Shown here one piece after another: positions 23,955-32,632 of a DNA stretch of 64,000 bases. The stretch covers positions 496,001 to 560,000 of the forward strand of contig NZ_OCMS01000003.1 in the NCBI RefSeq assembly GCF_900215325.1, read 5' to 3'. The notes under the pieces were generated by a model. That model saw only the letters and a program-made list of their open reading frames with translations. It made no database searches and had not been told where the DNA came from. The translations under genes and the position numbers were made by a program. How positions within the stretch are numbered: the first letter of the stretch is position 1; each line of letters opens with the position of its first letter. Source of the DNA: Fibrobacter sp. UWB16 (GTDB lineage: Bacteria; Fibrobacterota; Fibrobacteria; Fibrobacterales; Fibrobacteraceae).

Positions 23955-26900
23955 ATGAAAAATCTATTGCTCGTTTCAGCAATTGTTTGCTCCATGGCCG
24001 GAACATCTTTTGCTGCATCGGACCCGTGTAAAGATAAGACTACCGAAGCAAAGAATCTTTACGCAAAGTGCAAATCCATTGGAAAGGGCAACTCTGGTTA
24101 TGAACAGTGCGCCAGTTCCTATAGAGTTATTAAGAACCAGGCTGAACAGGCTTGCCGTTCTGGTGGCCTCGACGAACAGGGCATGCGCGATGCTATCGCC
24201 CAGTGGGAACGTCAGGTAGAACGCTGCAAGGGCAAGGTGAGCAACCGTTGCGCAAGCTCCTTGCAACAGCTCGGTCACTATCAGTTCCAGCTCGAAGAAA
24301 AGCAGTTCCTCGACAAGAACGCCCAGTATGAAGAAGATGTCGCATGGTGCGCTGACCGTGATAACAAGCCGGCAAAGTGCGCCAACATTGGCCAGTTCCC
24401 GAAGCCGGATCACCAGAAGTCTTTGGGCTATTTCCTCGAATACATCGACAAGTATCCGAAGGAAGCCAAGGCTCCGACCGTGATTTACCAGGCTGCAGCA
24501 GTGCAGGAAGCTAGTGGCGAAGACGACAAGGCATACAAGCTCCGTATGCAGCTCGTCCGCGACTTCCCGGACAACGGTCTTGTGCCGAAGGCATGGCTCC
24601 GTATTGCAGAATACCACTTCATGAACCGTAAGTTCAAGGACGCTATCGGAGCCTATAAGAAGGTGACGGGCTTCGAAAACCTCACGGGTAAGGAAGCTGC
24701 ACTTGCCATGTACCACTTGGCAGAATCTTACTATAACACTGCCGAATACGAAATTGCTGCTAAGCAGTACTTCGACTACATCGTCGGCGCTGACAAGGGT
24801 AAATACCCGAACGACTTGCGCGCAGAAGCTATGGACTTCATGGCTGCTTCCTTCTCTGACTTGGAAGGTGGTGGTGTCCAGGAAGCTGAAGCTTTCTTGA
24901 GGGACAAGAAGGTTCCGTTCAAGGACTCTGTCTACTACCGTATCGGTATGAAGAACAAGGACCATGACCGTAACGAAGAAGCTGTCCAGTCCTTCAAGCG
25001 CTTGATGAACATCAACCCGGACTATATCGACGCTCCGCTCGCCGATATCGCTATGATCGAAATCTTGATTGTCCAGCAGAAGTTCGAAGATGCTCAGGCT
25101 CACCGCTATGAAGTTGTGAAGCGCTATGACCGTAACTCTTCTTGGTACAAGAAGAACCAGAAGTATCCGGAATCTGTGAAGAACGCTGAAAAGGCTATCC
25201 GTGGCGCTATGCTCGACATTCCGCAGTACCACCACGCTCAGGCTGCTAAGCTCACCAAGGAAGGTGATATCGAAGGCGGCAAGAGACAGTATGCCAAGGC
25301 TATCGAAGCTTATGAAGCATTCCTCAAGCGTTATGCCAAGGAACCGACTTGGGACGAATACAAGGTTCACATCAACCTAGCTCTCGTCTACCAGGAAATG
25401 AATCAGCATGCTAACGCTGCTAAGATGTTCAACTGGATCGTCGAAACCGATACGTCTCGCTATGGCCGTCGCGAAATGGGCTCTGGCAACCTCCTCACGA
25501 AGGATGAAGCTGGTTATAACGCCGTTCTCATGATGGACCAGGCTCGCGAAAATGCTCGCAAGACCAAGGCTAACGATGATGCCGTCCAGGCTTACAACTT
25601 GCCGGAAACCAAGGCTTACTTCGACCAGGTCGATAAGTACATGGCCAAGTTCGGTAAGAACAAGGAAGCTGCAGAACTTGCATACAACGCTGCTATCGTT
25701 CACTACGATGCAAAGCAGTTCAGTGTTGCCGTGAACGTCCTCCGCAAGCTCAAGAAGGACTTCCCGAAACACCAGTACATTTTGCTCATCAGCCGTATGC
25801 TTGCCCAGTCCTTGCTGGAATCCAACCAGCTCGACGAATCCCTCACGGAATTCGAATGGCTCCTCAAGCAGTACAAGGCCAAGGAAACTCGCAACGACTC
25901 CATGGCTGCTGAAATCGAAAAGGCTATCGCTTACGTTCTCTTCCAGAAGGCTGAATCCTCCGTCAAGGCTGGCAAGAACGAAGCTGGTGCTAAGGCTTAC
26001 TTGGACCTCGTGAAGCGCTACCCGAACATCGACATTGCTGACAAGGCAATCTTCGAAGCCGCTGCCGCTTACGAAGCAACCAACCAGTACAAGAAGGCTG
26101 CAGAAACCTTCATGCTCCTCCCGAAGAGCTATGCTAAGTCTCCGCTCACGGTTAAGGGTATCTTGCGTGCTGCAAGCAACTACAAGAAGGACAAGCAGCC
26201 GGTTCAGGCCGCCAAGACGTTCTTGTTCATTACTGACAACTTCCCGCAGGACTCCATGGCCTTCTCGGCAATCGGCTTTGCCGCTCAGACCTATGACTCC
26301 ATCCCGGATAAGAAGCAGGCTGCTATTACCTTCGAACTTGCTTACAAGCGTTATCCGCAGAACGAAGAAACTCCGTCCTTCCTCTATAGCGCATGCTTGA
26401 GCTACGACGAAGCTAAGATGACCAACGAAGCTATCCGCTGCTCCAAGGACCTCGTCCGCGACTATCCGAAGAGCTCTTACGCTGTTGACGCTGCCTTCTC
26501 TATCCCGATGGCATACGCTAACGCTAAGAAGTGGGACCTCGCCATCCAGGAATATCGCAACTTCATCAAGATGTACCAGGAAGACAAGGAAAAGCTCATC
26601 GCTGCTTACATCGGTATCGCACGTGCCTACCGCAACGTGAAGGATATGGAAAACTCTGTTGACGCTTACAAGAAGACTCTTGAAGCTTACGACAAGTACG
26701 GTTTGCAGATCAAGAACGCAGACGCTGCTATCCCGGCTGAAGCTGCATTCTACATGGGTGAATACGAATACAACAAGATGACTCCGGTTGTCTTGAAGGG
26801 CAAGGAAAAGGAAAAGGCCAAGATCATCAAGAGCTTGGTTGAAATCCTCCAGAAGGCTATGGGTCACTACTCCAAGTCTGCTGCTTACGCATCTGAAAAG

Positions 26901-27833
26901 TGGACCTTCCGTGCCACCAACAAGATGGGTATGCTCTTCGTGACGATGGCTGCTAAGATTCGTGAACAGCAGCTCAACGGTAAGAAGGAAGAAGAAAAGT
27001 TTGCAGAACGCATTGGCATTGTGCAGCAGCTCCCGTCTTACTACGAACAGGCTCGTCCGATTTTCCAGAAGAACATCGACCTTGCTCGTGACCAGGGCTT
27101 CTACAACAAGGACGTGATCGCTGCAGAAATGGGCTACATCGAAATGTACTACCAGGGCTGCGCTGTGTTCGTCGAAGTTGCTGACGCATTCGCTAACTCC
27201 CCGCTTCCGGATAGTGCTTTGATCGTGCGTGAATACATCGGCCAGGGCATGGTGAAGGATGACGCTATCATGGCTGCCCACGAAGACTTGGAAGCCTACC
27301 GCGAAGAATTGAACAGCCGTTCTGATGCCGCTAAGCAGCTCGCTATCCCGCAGTGCGCAACCGGTATCAAGGCTTCTGCTCACTACGGTATCGAAAACGA
27401 ATGGACGACCAAGCTCTTCGAAACCTTGAGAAAGCTCGACGAAGCTAACGAAGATCTCAATACCAAGATCGAAAAGTTCGACCCGTCCACGCTGTTCGCT
27501 GACCCGACCTACTTCAAGTTGAAGGCTCGTATCGAACAGATTGAACAGTCTGACGCTATGACCTTGGAAGAAAAGGTGGCTACATTCCGCAACATCGTCA
27601 AGGAAACTAAGGACGATCGTGCAAAGCTTGAAGAAGAACTCGCCAAGCTCAAGGAATGGACTGCTAACCCGAGCTTGATCCCGGCATCCGAAAGAGGTGT
27701 TGAAGCTGTTTCTGAATCTTCTAGCGACGAAGAAGCTGTCGAAACGACCTCCAAGAAGGGCAAGAAGGGCAAAAAAGCTAAGTCTGAAGCCAAGAAGTCC
27801 AAGAAAAAGGCCAAAAAAGGCAAGAAGAAATAG
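23955..27833 (+). CDS. very large exported TPR-repeat protein with basic tail, 1292 aa
   Basis: It begins with a signal peptide (MKNLLLVSAIVCSMAGTSFA, cleavage about residue 21) and then has a Cys-containing N-terminal part with at least five cysteines. Most of the protein is tandem TPR-like helices (for example AYKLRMQLVRDFPDNGLVPK, AAAYEATNQYKKAAETFMLL, AFSIPMAYANAKKWDLAIQE), which normally form superhelical protein-binding scaffolds. The last about 30 residues are nearly all Lys, Gly, Ala and Ser. Codon bias is extreme, indicating high expression. It follows the PorV-TPR gene after a terminator and precedes the TolQ/TolR genes, so it is a likely scaffold of the same envelope complex. Confidence 0.87.
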   Translation: MKNLLLVSAIVCSMAGTSFAASDPCKDKTTEAKNLYAKCKSIGKGNSGYEQCASSYRVIKNQAEQACRSGGLDEQGMRDAIAQWERQVERCKGKVSNRCASSLQQLGHYQFQLEEKQFLDKNAQYEEDVAWCADRDNKPAKCANIGQFPKPDHQKSLGYFLEYIDKYPKEAKAPTVIYQAAAVQEASGEDDKAYKLRMQLVRDFPDNGLVPKAWLRIAEYHFMNRKFKDAIGAYKKVTGFENLTGKEAALAMYHLAESYYNTAEYEIAAKQYFDYIVGADKGKYPNDLRAEAMDFMAASFSDLEGGGVQEAEAFLRDKKVPFKDSVYYRIGMKNKDHDRNEEAVQSFKRLMNINPDYIDAPLADIAMIEILIVQQKFEDAQAHRYEVVKRYDRNSSWYKKNQKYPESVKNAEKAIRGAMLDIPQYHHAQAAKLTKEGDIEGGKRQYAKAIEAYEAFLKRYAKEPTWDEYKVHINLALVYQEMNQHANAAKMFNWIVETDTSRYGRREMGSGNLLTKDEAGYNAVLMMDQARENARKTKANDDAVQAYNLPETKAYFDQVDKYMAKFGKNKEAAELAYNAAIVHYDAKQFSVAVNVLRKLKKDFPKHQYILLISRMLAQSLLESNQLDESLTEFEWLLKQYKAKETRNDSMAAEIEKAIAYVLFQKAESSVKAGKNEAGAKAYLDLVKRYPNIDIADKAIFEAAAAYEATNQYKKAAETFMLLPKSYAKSPLTVKGILRAASNYKKDKQPVQAAKTFLFITDNFPQDSMAFSAIGFAAQTYDSIPDKKQAAITFELAYKRYPQNEETPSFLYSACLSYDEAKMTNEAIRCSKDLVRDYPKSSYAVDAAFSIPMAYANAKKWDLAIQEYRNFIKMYQEDKEKLIAAYIGIARAYRNVKDMENSVDAYKKTLEAYDKYGLQIKNADAAIPAEAAFYMGEYEYNKMTPVVLKGKEKEKAKIIKSLVEILQKAMGHYSKSAAYASEKWTFRATNKMGMLFVTMAAKIREQQLNGKKEEEKFAERIGIVQQLPSYYEQARPIFQKNIDLARDQGFYNKDVIAAEMGYIEMYYQGCAVFVEVADAFANSPLPDSALIVREYIGQGMVKDDAIMAAHEDLEAYREELNSRSDAAKQLAIPQCATGIKASAHYGIENEWTTKLFETLRKLDEANEDLNTKIEKFDPSTLFADPTYFKLKARIEQIEQSDAMTLEEKVATFRNIVKETKDDRAKLEEELAKLKEWTANPSLIPASERGVEAVSESSSDEEAVETTSKKGKKGKKAKSEAKKSKKKAKKGKKK

Positions 27834-27851
27834 CGGTAAAAACTATTTTAC

Positions 27852-27886
27852 GGGGAATCCTAGTTCATGGGATTCCCCTATTTTAT
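27852..27886 (+). terminator. terminator after the large TPR gene
   Basis: GGGGAATCC (27852-27860) pairs with GGATTCCCC (27870-27878), followed by TATTTTATT. The TolQ-type gene downstream therefore probably has its own promoter in 27887-28021. Confidence 0.8.
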
Positions 27887-28021
27887 TGGGCTTGAGGGCG
27901 ATTGCCTAGCGGTAAAGAAAGTTTTACTACTAAAATCTCCCACAACGCTCCAAAAAAAAATAAATATGAACGAAGATTATCAAAAACAACAAAAACAATA
28001 ACTCAATTAAAGGAGTCTCTA

Positions 28022-28660
28022 ATGTCTAAATTGCTTCAATCCTTCAGCCCTGAATCTGATGGTTACCAGTTCATGTGGATCATCTTGGTCGTGTTCATCA
28101 TCGGCCTTGGCTTCTCCCTGGAACGTGTTACCTACATTATGATTAAGAGCTCCAAGGGCCGCGGTAAGTTCATGGCCGATTTCGGTAAGCTCGTCATGCA
28201 GAACCAGCTCGAACAGGCTCTCCAGTTCGCTAAGAGCTCCAAGCTCCCGATTGCTAAGGTTATGGACGCTATCGTCGCTGCTAAGCTCAACTGCAAGGAT
28301 GCTGACAAGGCTCGTGACTTGATGACTGCTGCTTCTGACGCTGTGTTCCTCACTGAAGCTCCGCGCCTCACTCGCTACATCTCCATCATCTCCGTTATGG
28401 CTTCCATCTCCACGTTGCTCGGACTTATGGGTACGATTTACGGTCTGATCTACACATTCGACGCTGTTGCTAACAAGCCGGCTTCTGAACGTGCTAAGGC
28501 TCTTGCTGATGGTATTGCTATCGCTATGGGTACTACGCTCCTCGGACTTCTCTCTGCAGTTCCGCTCCTCGTCATCGTTGGTCTTCTCAACATGAACTCC
28601 GAACGCCTCATCCAGGAAATGGAAGAAAAGGGCCTCAAGATTATCAACTCCCTCGCTTAA
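28022..28660 (+). CDS. MotA/TolQ/ExbB-family proton-channel subunit, 212 aa
   Basis: This is an inner-membrane motor stator-type protein. A membrane helix lies near residues 18-40 (FMWIILVVFIIGLGFSLERV), followed by a cytoplasmic segment, then two helices at about 118-145 and 170-195 (IISVMASISTLLGLMGTIYG, IAMGTTLLGLLSAVPLLVIV). The LLGLMGTIYGLIYTF and GTTLLGL motifs are the conserved channel-lining parts. ATG 28022 has AAAGGAG about 8 bases before it; a longer in-frame extension lacks sense. Two ExbD/TolR genes and a TonB-like gene follow, so it should power an envelope machine with proton motive force. Confidence 0.93.
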   Translation: MSKLLQSFSPESDGYQFMWIILVVFIIGLGFSLERVTYIMIKSSKGRGKFMADFGKLVMQNQLEQALQFAKSSKLPIAKVMDAIVAAKLNCKDADKARDLMTAASDAVFLTEAPRLTRYISIISVMASISTLLGLMGTIYGLIYTFDAVANKPASERAKALADGIAIAMGTTLLGLLSAVPLLVIVGLLNMNSERLIQEMEEKGLKIINSLA

Positions 28661-28700
28661 TCAATCAGAGAGTTTAATTTTAACTGGAGTTTAAATAAAC

Positions 28701-29591
28701 ATGGCAAAAAATATCAAGAAACCAGGAAAGGTCGAAGAACCGGATTTGCTTCCGGCGATGGGCTTGTTCACCATCTTGATTCCTATGCTTTTGACCATGA
28801 CTGCTTTCTCCAAACTCGCCATTGTCGAAGTCAACCTGCCTGAACGCAGCCAGATGATCATGGACAATGACGTGCCGCCTCCACCTGATGAGCAGGCATT
28901 GAACTTGTCCCTCGCTATCGCTAACAACTACCTTGTTATCGGTGCACGCGGTGGTTTCCAGCCGAACGTCTATTTCAAGGAAATGTGGACGTTCCGTTGC
29001 AAGTCTGATGCTCAGCTCGTTACGTATCCGATGGAAGACGTGAAGACGGCTGTTGAAAGTGGACATGGACCGAAGTGCAAAGATGGTTCCGAAATGGACA
29101 AAGAGAAGTATCTCTACGAAATCGAAACCATCGAACTCTGGGCTATTCAGAAAGAATCTGAAGAAGACCCGGGTAAGGTCATCTGGGCCGCATATAAGAA
29201 CGACGGTAGCTCTGAAGAAGCTCATGCCGACAGTGCTTATGTAGACGGCGCCAACAACTTCTTGTCCCTTCCGGGTGAAGGCGCAATGGGTTTGCAGAAG
29301 CCGGCCGCTCTCAAGGCTCCGACTCCGGGCATGGCTGTTGCAACGCTTCAGCCGAACTCTGCCCGTACTCTCAAGCCGGGTGACAAGACAATGGTTTATC
29401 CGCTCTCCGCATACGATCTCATTGCTAAGGACTTGATCGCAATCCATACTCAGTTCATCGACTTGGACGACGTTGATAACATCATCATCGTTGCAAACGA
29501 CGACACTCAGTTCGATAAGATCATCCAGCTCATGGACCGTGCTAAGGAAGCTGGTTTCAGCAAGATCAACCTTGCAAAGTTGGGAGGTTAA
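28701..29591 (+). CDS. ExbD/TolR-like subunit without the membrane aspartate, 296 aa
   Basis: A short cytoplasmic N-terminus is followed by one membrane helix (LLPAMGLFTILIPMLLTMTA, about residues 16-38), then a long periplasmic part. In ExbD and TolR the helix carries an essential aspartate after a conserved proline (P-x-x-D); here Pro18 is followed at that position by Gly21. The C-terminal domain (DLIAIHTQFIDLDDVDNIII through FSKINLAKLGG) resembles the ExbD/TolR periplasmic fold. At 296 residues it is about twice the usual length, with an extra 100 or so residues in the middle. It lies 40 bases after the TolQ gene and 2 bases before the second ExbD gene. Confidence 0.82.
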   Translation: MAKNIKKPGKVEEPDLLPAMGLFTILIPMLLTMTAFSKLAIVEVNLPERSQMIMDNDVPPPPDEQALNLSLAIANNYLVIGARGGFQPNVYFKEMWTFRCKSDAQLVTYPMEDVKTAVESGHGPKCKDGSEMDKEKYLYEIETIELWAIQKESEEDPGKVIWAAYKNDGSSEEAHADSAYVDGANNFLSLPGEGAMGLQKPAALKAPTPGMAVATLQPNSARTLKPGDKTMVYPLSAYDLIAKDLIAIHTQFIDLDDVDNIIIVANDDTQFDKIIQLMDRAKEAGFSKINLAKLGG

Positions 29592-29593
29592 TC

Positions 29594-30088
29594 ATGGCTA
29601 GAAAATCTCGTAAGTATAGCGAAGACGTACCTTTCTCCTTAACGTCCATGATGGACATGATGACCATCATCTTGGTGTTCATGATCAAGAACATGGACGC
29701 TGAAGGTCAGCTCTTGACCCAGGCAGAAAACTTGATTCTTCCGATCTCGACCTCCAAGGTCCAGCCGAAGGAAGTTTCTTTGACTGTCGTGGTCGATGCT
29801 AACTACGTTATCGTTGACAATGAAAAGGTCGTGCCGACCGCTGACGTTCTCGCTCAGGAAGACCTCCTCGTTACGAAGGTGGACGAAATCCTGAAGGACC
29901 GTCGCGCTATCGAACAGGAACACGCTCTCAAGATGGGCCTTCCTGCTGACGAAGCTGGTCACATCATTGTCCAGATTGACAAGAACATCCCGTATGATGC
30001 GATGTACAAGGTGATGGCCACTTGCGGCTTCTCCGGATACACGAATATCGCATTCGCCGTGATGGAAAAGAACGGCGGGGAGGAATAA
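29594..30088 (+). CDS. ExbD/TolR-family subunit with intact aspartate, 164 aa
   Basis: A single N-terminal membrane helix (SLTSMMDMMTIILVFMIKN) carries Asp21 at the position of the proton-binding aspartate of ExbD and TolR. The periplasmic part (VSLTVVVDANYVIVDNEKVV, IIVQIDKNIPYDAMYKVMAT, GYTNIAFAVMEK) has the family fold and normal length. GGGAGG precedes the ATG. It is 2 bases after the aspartate-less paralogue and 3 bases before the TonB-like gene. With the TolQ subunit it should form the proton-driven motor. Confidence 0.93.
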   Translation: MARKSRKYSEDVPFSLTSMMDMMTIILVFMIKNMDAEGQLLTQAENLILPISTSKVQPKEVSLTVVVDANYVIVDNEKVVPTADVLAQEDLLVTKVDEILKDRRAIEQEHALKMGLPADEAGHIIVQIDKNIPYDAMYKVMATCGFSGYTNIAFAVMEKNGGEE

Positions 30089-30091
30089 TCA

Positions 30092-31018
30092 ATGGCAAAG
30101 AAGAACATAGATCCGTTTATTGCGTCGCTCATGCCGGAATCCGACAAGAAGATGGGCGCAATCGCCGGTGTCTCTCTTGTGATCGCTTTGGCTATGTGTA
30201 TTTGGGCTTCCATGTACGAACAGGTCGTTGCTGAAGTCGTATTCGACAACGCTGATTCCGTGGACCTTACTACTTCCATGCAGATTGAGCAGAAGGAAGA
30301 AAAGAAGGAAGAAAAGAAGAAGCCCGAACCGAAGAAGCCTCGTAAGAAAGCTGGTGGCGGTGGTAAGCCGCGCGGTAAGGGCCAGCCGAACGCTCCGCAG
30401 ACTCGCGGCGTGCTCAAGCTCCTCACTGCTCAGACCAAGAATGCCTCTGCTGCTGCTTATGACTTGATGAAGAACCAGAAGTTCACCAAGGACATCGATA
30501 AGGTGCTCAAGGACGTCGCTGGTCTCCAGACTACGGGTAAGACCGTTCTCGGTGGCCGTCGCGGTAAGGCTAATGGTGGCTTCAATGAAGGTTATGCAGA
30601 AGGTGGTTCCGGTGGTATCGGTGACGGCCTTGCAGGTCTCCTTGGCGGTGGTGGCGGTGGTATCGCTACTAAGGCTAAGGGTTCCATCAAGACTCCGTCT
30701 ATGCGTGATATCGACATGGGTGCCGGTGGTGGTTCTCGTTCCGCTGCAGACATCATGAAGGTTGTCCGCCAGCGTACTCCGGGTCTTCGCCACATCTATA
30801 ACAAGTGCCTGAAGAAGAAGCCGGGATTCCAGGGTAAGGTTACTCTGAGATTCACGATCGCTCCGGGTGGCGAAATCATCAGCATCTCCACTGTTTCTTC
30901 GACGACCGGTTTCGCAGAATTCGACTCCGAAGTCAAGAATGCAGTGAGCCGCTGGACCTTCAGCAAGGTGAAGTCCGGTAACACGACGGTTACGATTCCG
31001 TTCACGTTCTCCGAATAA
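30092..31018 (+). CDS. TonB-like protein with AgmX/PglI-type C-terminal domain, 308 aa
   Basis: One membrane helix (about 25-45) is followed by a Lys/Glu/Pro-rich periplasmic stretch (EKKEEKKKPEPKKPRKK), Gly-rich linkers and, from about residue 210, a TonB-type fold: VVRQRTPGLRHIYNKCLKKK, KVTLRFTIAPGGEIISISTV, AVSRWTFSKVKSGNTTVTIP. This matches the AgmX/PglI C-terminal family, known from myxobacterial gliding proteins, as well as ordinary TonB. It is 3 bases downstream of the ExbD gene, so the motor and its transducer form one operon. It probably transmits motor motion through the periplasm to outer-membrane partners. Confidence 0.88.
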   Translation: MAKKNIDPFIASLMPESDKKMGAIAGVSLVIALAMCIWASMYEQVVAEVVFDNADSVDLTTSMQIEQKEEKKEEKKKPEPKKPRKKAGGGGKPRGKGQPNAPQTRGVLKLLTAQTKNASAAAYDLMKNQKFTKDIDKVLKDVAGLQTTGKTVLGGRRGKANGGFNEGYAEGGSGGIGDGLAGLLGGGGGGIATKAKGSIKTPSMRDIDMGAGGGSRSAADIMKVVRQRTPGLRHIYNKCLKKKPGFQGKVTLRFTIAPGGEIISISTVSSTTGFAEFDSEVKNAVSRWTFSKVKSGNTTVTIPFTFSE

Positions 31019-31035
31019 TTCACTCCAAAAGCTTG

Positions 31036-31069
31036 AAAAAAAGATCAGACGCGAGTCTGGTCTTTTTTT
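31036..31069 (+). terminator. terminator of the TolQ-TonB operon
   Basis: A 15-bp stem AAAAAAAGATCAGAC / GTCTGGTCTTTTTTT with a GCGA loop, 17 bases after the stop codon. Confidence 0.93.
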
Positions 31070-31134
31070 GTATCTCGATTTTGGGTATAATGTCAAAAAA
31101 AATGGTCTTTCATTAAAATTTTGTTGCGTTTTTT

Positions 31135-31160
31135 CTTTTATAAAACTAACTTTATAAAAG
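31135..31160 (+). promoter_or_regulatory. perfect inverted repeat upstream of a barrel gene
   Basis: CTTTTATAAA (31135-31144), six bases and TTTATAAAAG (31151-31160) have perfect 10-bp arms. A TTGCGT-N17-TAACTT promoter-like pair overlaps it. It could be an operator or a 5' mRNA stem; the AGGAG site is at about 31171-31175. Confidence 0.5.
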
Positions 31161-31182
31161 AATTTTCAATAGGAGTTATTCC

Positions 31183-32484
31183 ATGAACTTAAAAACCGTA
31201 GCTGCGGTCGGTACCGCATTTGGAATTCTTGGTGTCGGATCTGCCTTTGCAACGTTCGCCCGTATTGAATCTATGGGCAAAAACACCACTTACATCATGG
31301 ATGATGTGAGCATTTTTGATAACGCTGCAAACATCAATCTCTACTCCAACTACTTGATTGGTGAATTCGGCCCTTATACCGACAACGATTTGAAGGCTGG
31401 TGGAAACGTTGATCCGCAGCATCCGAGCTTTGGTGGCATTTTCTCCATTGCTATTGGCGATGACAACAACCCGGACCCGCGTATCTCTATCGGTGGTCTC
31501 TTTGGCCGTGTGAATGCTGAACTTATGCAGTATTTGCCGAACAAGGTCATCGGTGACAATGGCGAAGTTACTAATGTCCCTGAAACAGTGACGAACTTCG
31601 ACGGCTTCTTGGGTGGTACGCTCTCGGACGGCAATGCCTGGGGCTTGCATGTTTATATTGCAACGCAGGATGGTGGTGACAAGGGTGAAGATGGCAACTA
31701 CCAGGTGTCCAAGAACTCCTTTGCCTCTGTTGTGCAGGCTGACGGTGGTATGAACTTCCAGTTCACGAACTACTTCGACTTGGAATTCTCTCTTGCTTTG
31801 GCCCGTATCCAGTACGGTCCGGAACACCACAACTTCTTTGACGATGGCAACTTCTCCTGGTTGATCAAGTCTCGTGCATTCTTTACTTTGGACGCCATTA
31901 ACGGCGAACTCGTGCCGGCCTTGAACCTCAAGTTCATCGATGCTCCGGGTCTGGATGAAAAGCATGCTCAGGTTGGCGTTGGTGTCAACGTCGCTCTCGA
32001 CCGTGGCTTCTTCTGGATGGGCTTGGACTTTATCTATAACAAGAGAAAGGCTCATGACTGGTTCTATGAAAAAGGTGTCTGGACTTACGATTCCCGTAAC
32101 GAAGACAACAAGATTTGGGACGACCGTACCGATGTCGGTGGCATGATCAGCTTCGGTATCGAACGTAACATTTGGTGGGATTGGTTCGTGATCCGTGTTG
32201 GCGGTCAGAAGTCTATCCTTTATACAAAGTGCAATGTCAACGACAAGAATGCTGACAAGTACACCAAGGATCATTATGGTATCTGCAAGGACGATGGCAA
32301 CTTCTTCACCACGAATCCGCTTGCTGACGGTACCTCTAAGGACCATGTTGGCTTCGGTTTCGGTATCAACATCGAAGAAAAGTTGAAGATCGACGTGACC
32401 GTTGCTGAAGACCTCCTCTTCCGCAACCCGTTCCAGGGCGAAGGCCGTCTCTTCTCCAGAATCTCTGCAACGTACTCGTTCTAA
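31183..32484 (+). CDS. predicted outer-membrane barrel protein, 433 aa
   Basis: A signal peptide (MNLKTVAAVGTAFGILGVGS, ending AFA) precedes a protein of many short amphipathic strands with Asp/Asn-rich turns (ISIAIGDDNNPDPRISIGGL, NYFDLEFSLALARIQYG, VGFGFGINIEEKLKIDVTV) that ends FSRISATYSF, a typical outer-membrane barrel C-terminus. The N-terminal ENTT/IMDD region recalls porin-like proteins of unknown function common in this genus. AGGAG lies 7 bases before the ATG. It follows the TolQ-TonB operon after a terminator but has the same codon bias. Confidence 0.8.
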   Translation: MNLKTVAAVGTAFGILGVGSAFATFARIESMGKNTTYIMDDVSIFDNAANINLYSNYLIGEFGPYTDNDLKAGGNVDPQHPSFGGIFSIAIGDDNNPDPRISIGGLFGRVNAELMQYLPNKVIGDNGEVTNVPETVTNFDGFLGGTLSDGNAWGLHVYIATQDGGDKGEDGNYQVSKNSFASVVQADGGMNFQFTNYFDLEFSLALARIQYGPEHHNFFDDGNFSWLIKSRAFFTLDAINGELVPALNLKFIDAPGLDEKHAQVGVGVNVALDRGFFWMGLDFIYNKRKAHDWFYEKGVWTYDSRNEDNKIWDDRTDVGGMISFGIERNIWWDWFVIRVGGQKSILYTKCNVNDKNADKYTKDHYGICKDDGNFFTTNPLADGTSKDHVGFGFGINIEEKLKIDVTVAEDLLFRNPFQGEGRLFSRISATYSF

Positions 32485-32485
32485 C

Positions 32486-32577
32486 TGGTCATTAGTCAAT
32501 GGTTAGTAGTCATTAGTTAAGGTCATTGGCTTGAGTCGATAATTCTAACGACTAATGACCAACAACTAAACACTAGC
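32486..32577. repeat. AT-rich dispersed repeat, two copies in opposite directions
   Basis: TGGTCATTAGTCAATGGTTA and TAGTCATTAGTTAAGGTCAT on the left face ACGACTAATGACCAACAACT on the right, so the whole region can fold. It is related to 15655, 38497, 45140 and 47208. Confidence 0.65.
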
Positions 32578-32632
32578 AACAATTTTCGAAGCGCACTCCA
32601 TCTGGGTGCGTTTCTTTTTTTATTTTATGGGC

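Noticed and set aside
25377-27383. A 668-codon open frame on the minus strand
   Set aside because: Antisense to the large TPR gene, for the same codon-bias reason. Similar shadow frames occur opposite purD, mreB and tyrS.
27832-27935. Direct repeat TAGCGGTAAA flanking the terminator at 27852
   Set aside because: Two copies of about 10 bases in AT-rich DNA 75 bases apart may be chance; no third copy was noticed.
28022-31018. Ordinary Tol-Pal operon
   Set aside because: No tolB, pal or ybgF lies next to it, there are two TolR-type genes of unequal form, and the last gene has an AgmX-type rather than a TolA-type C-terminus.
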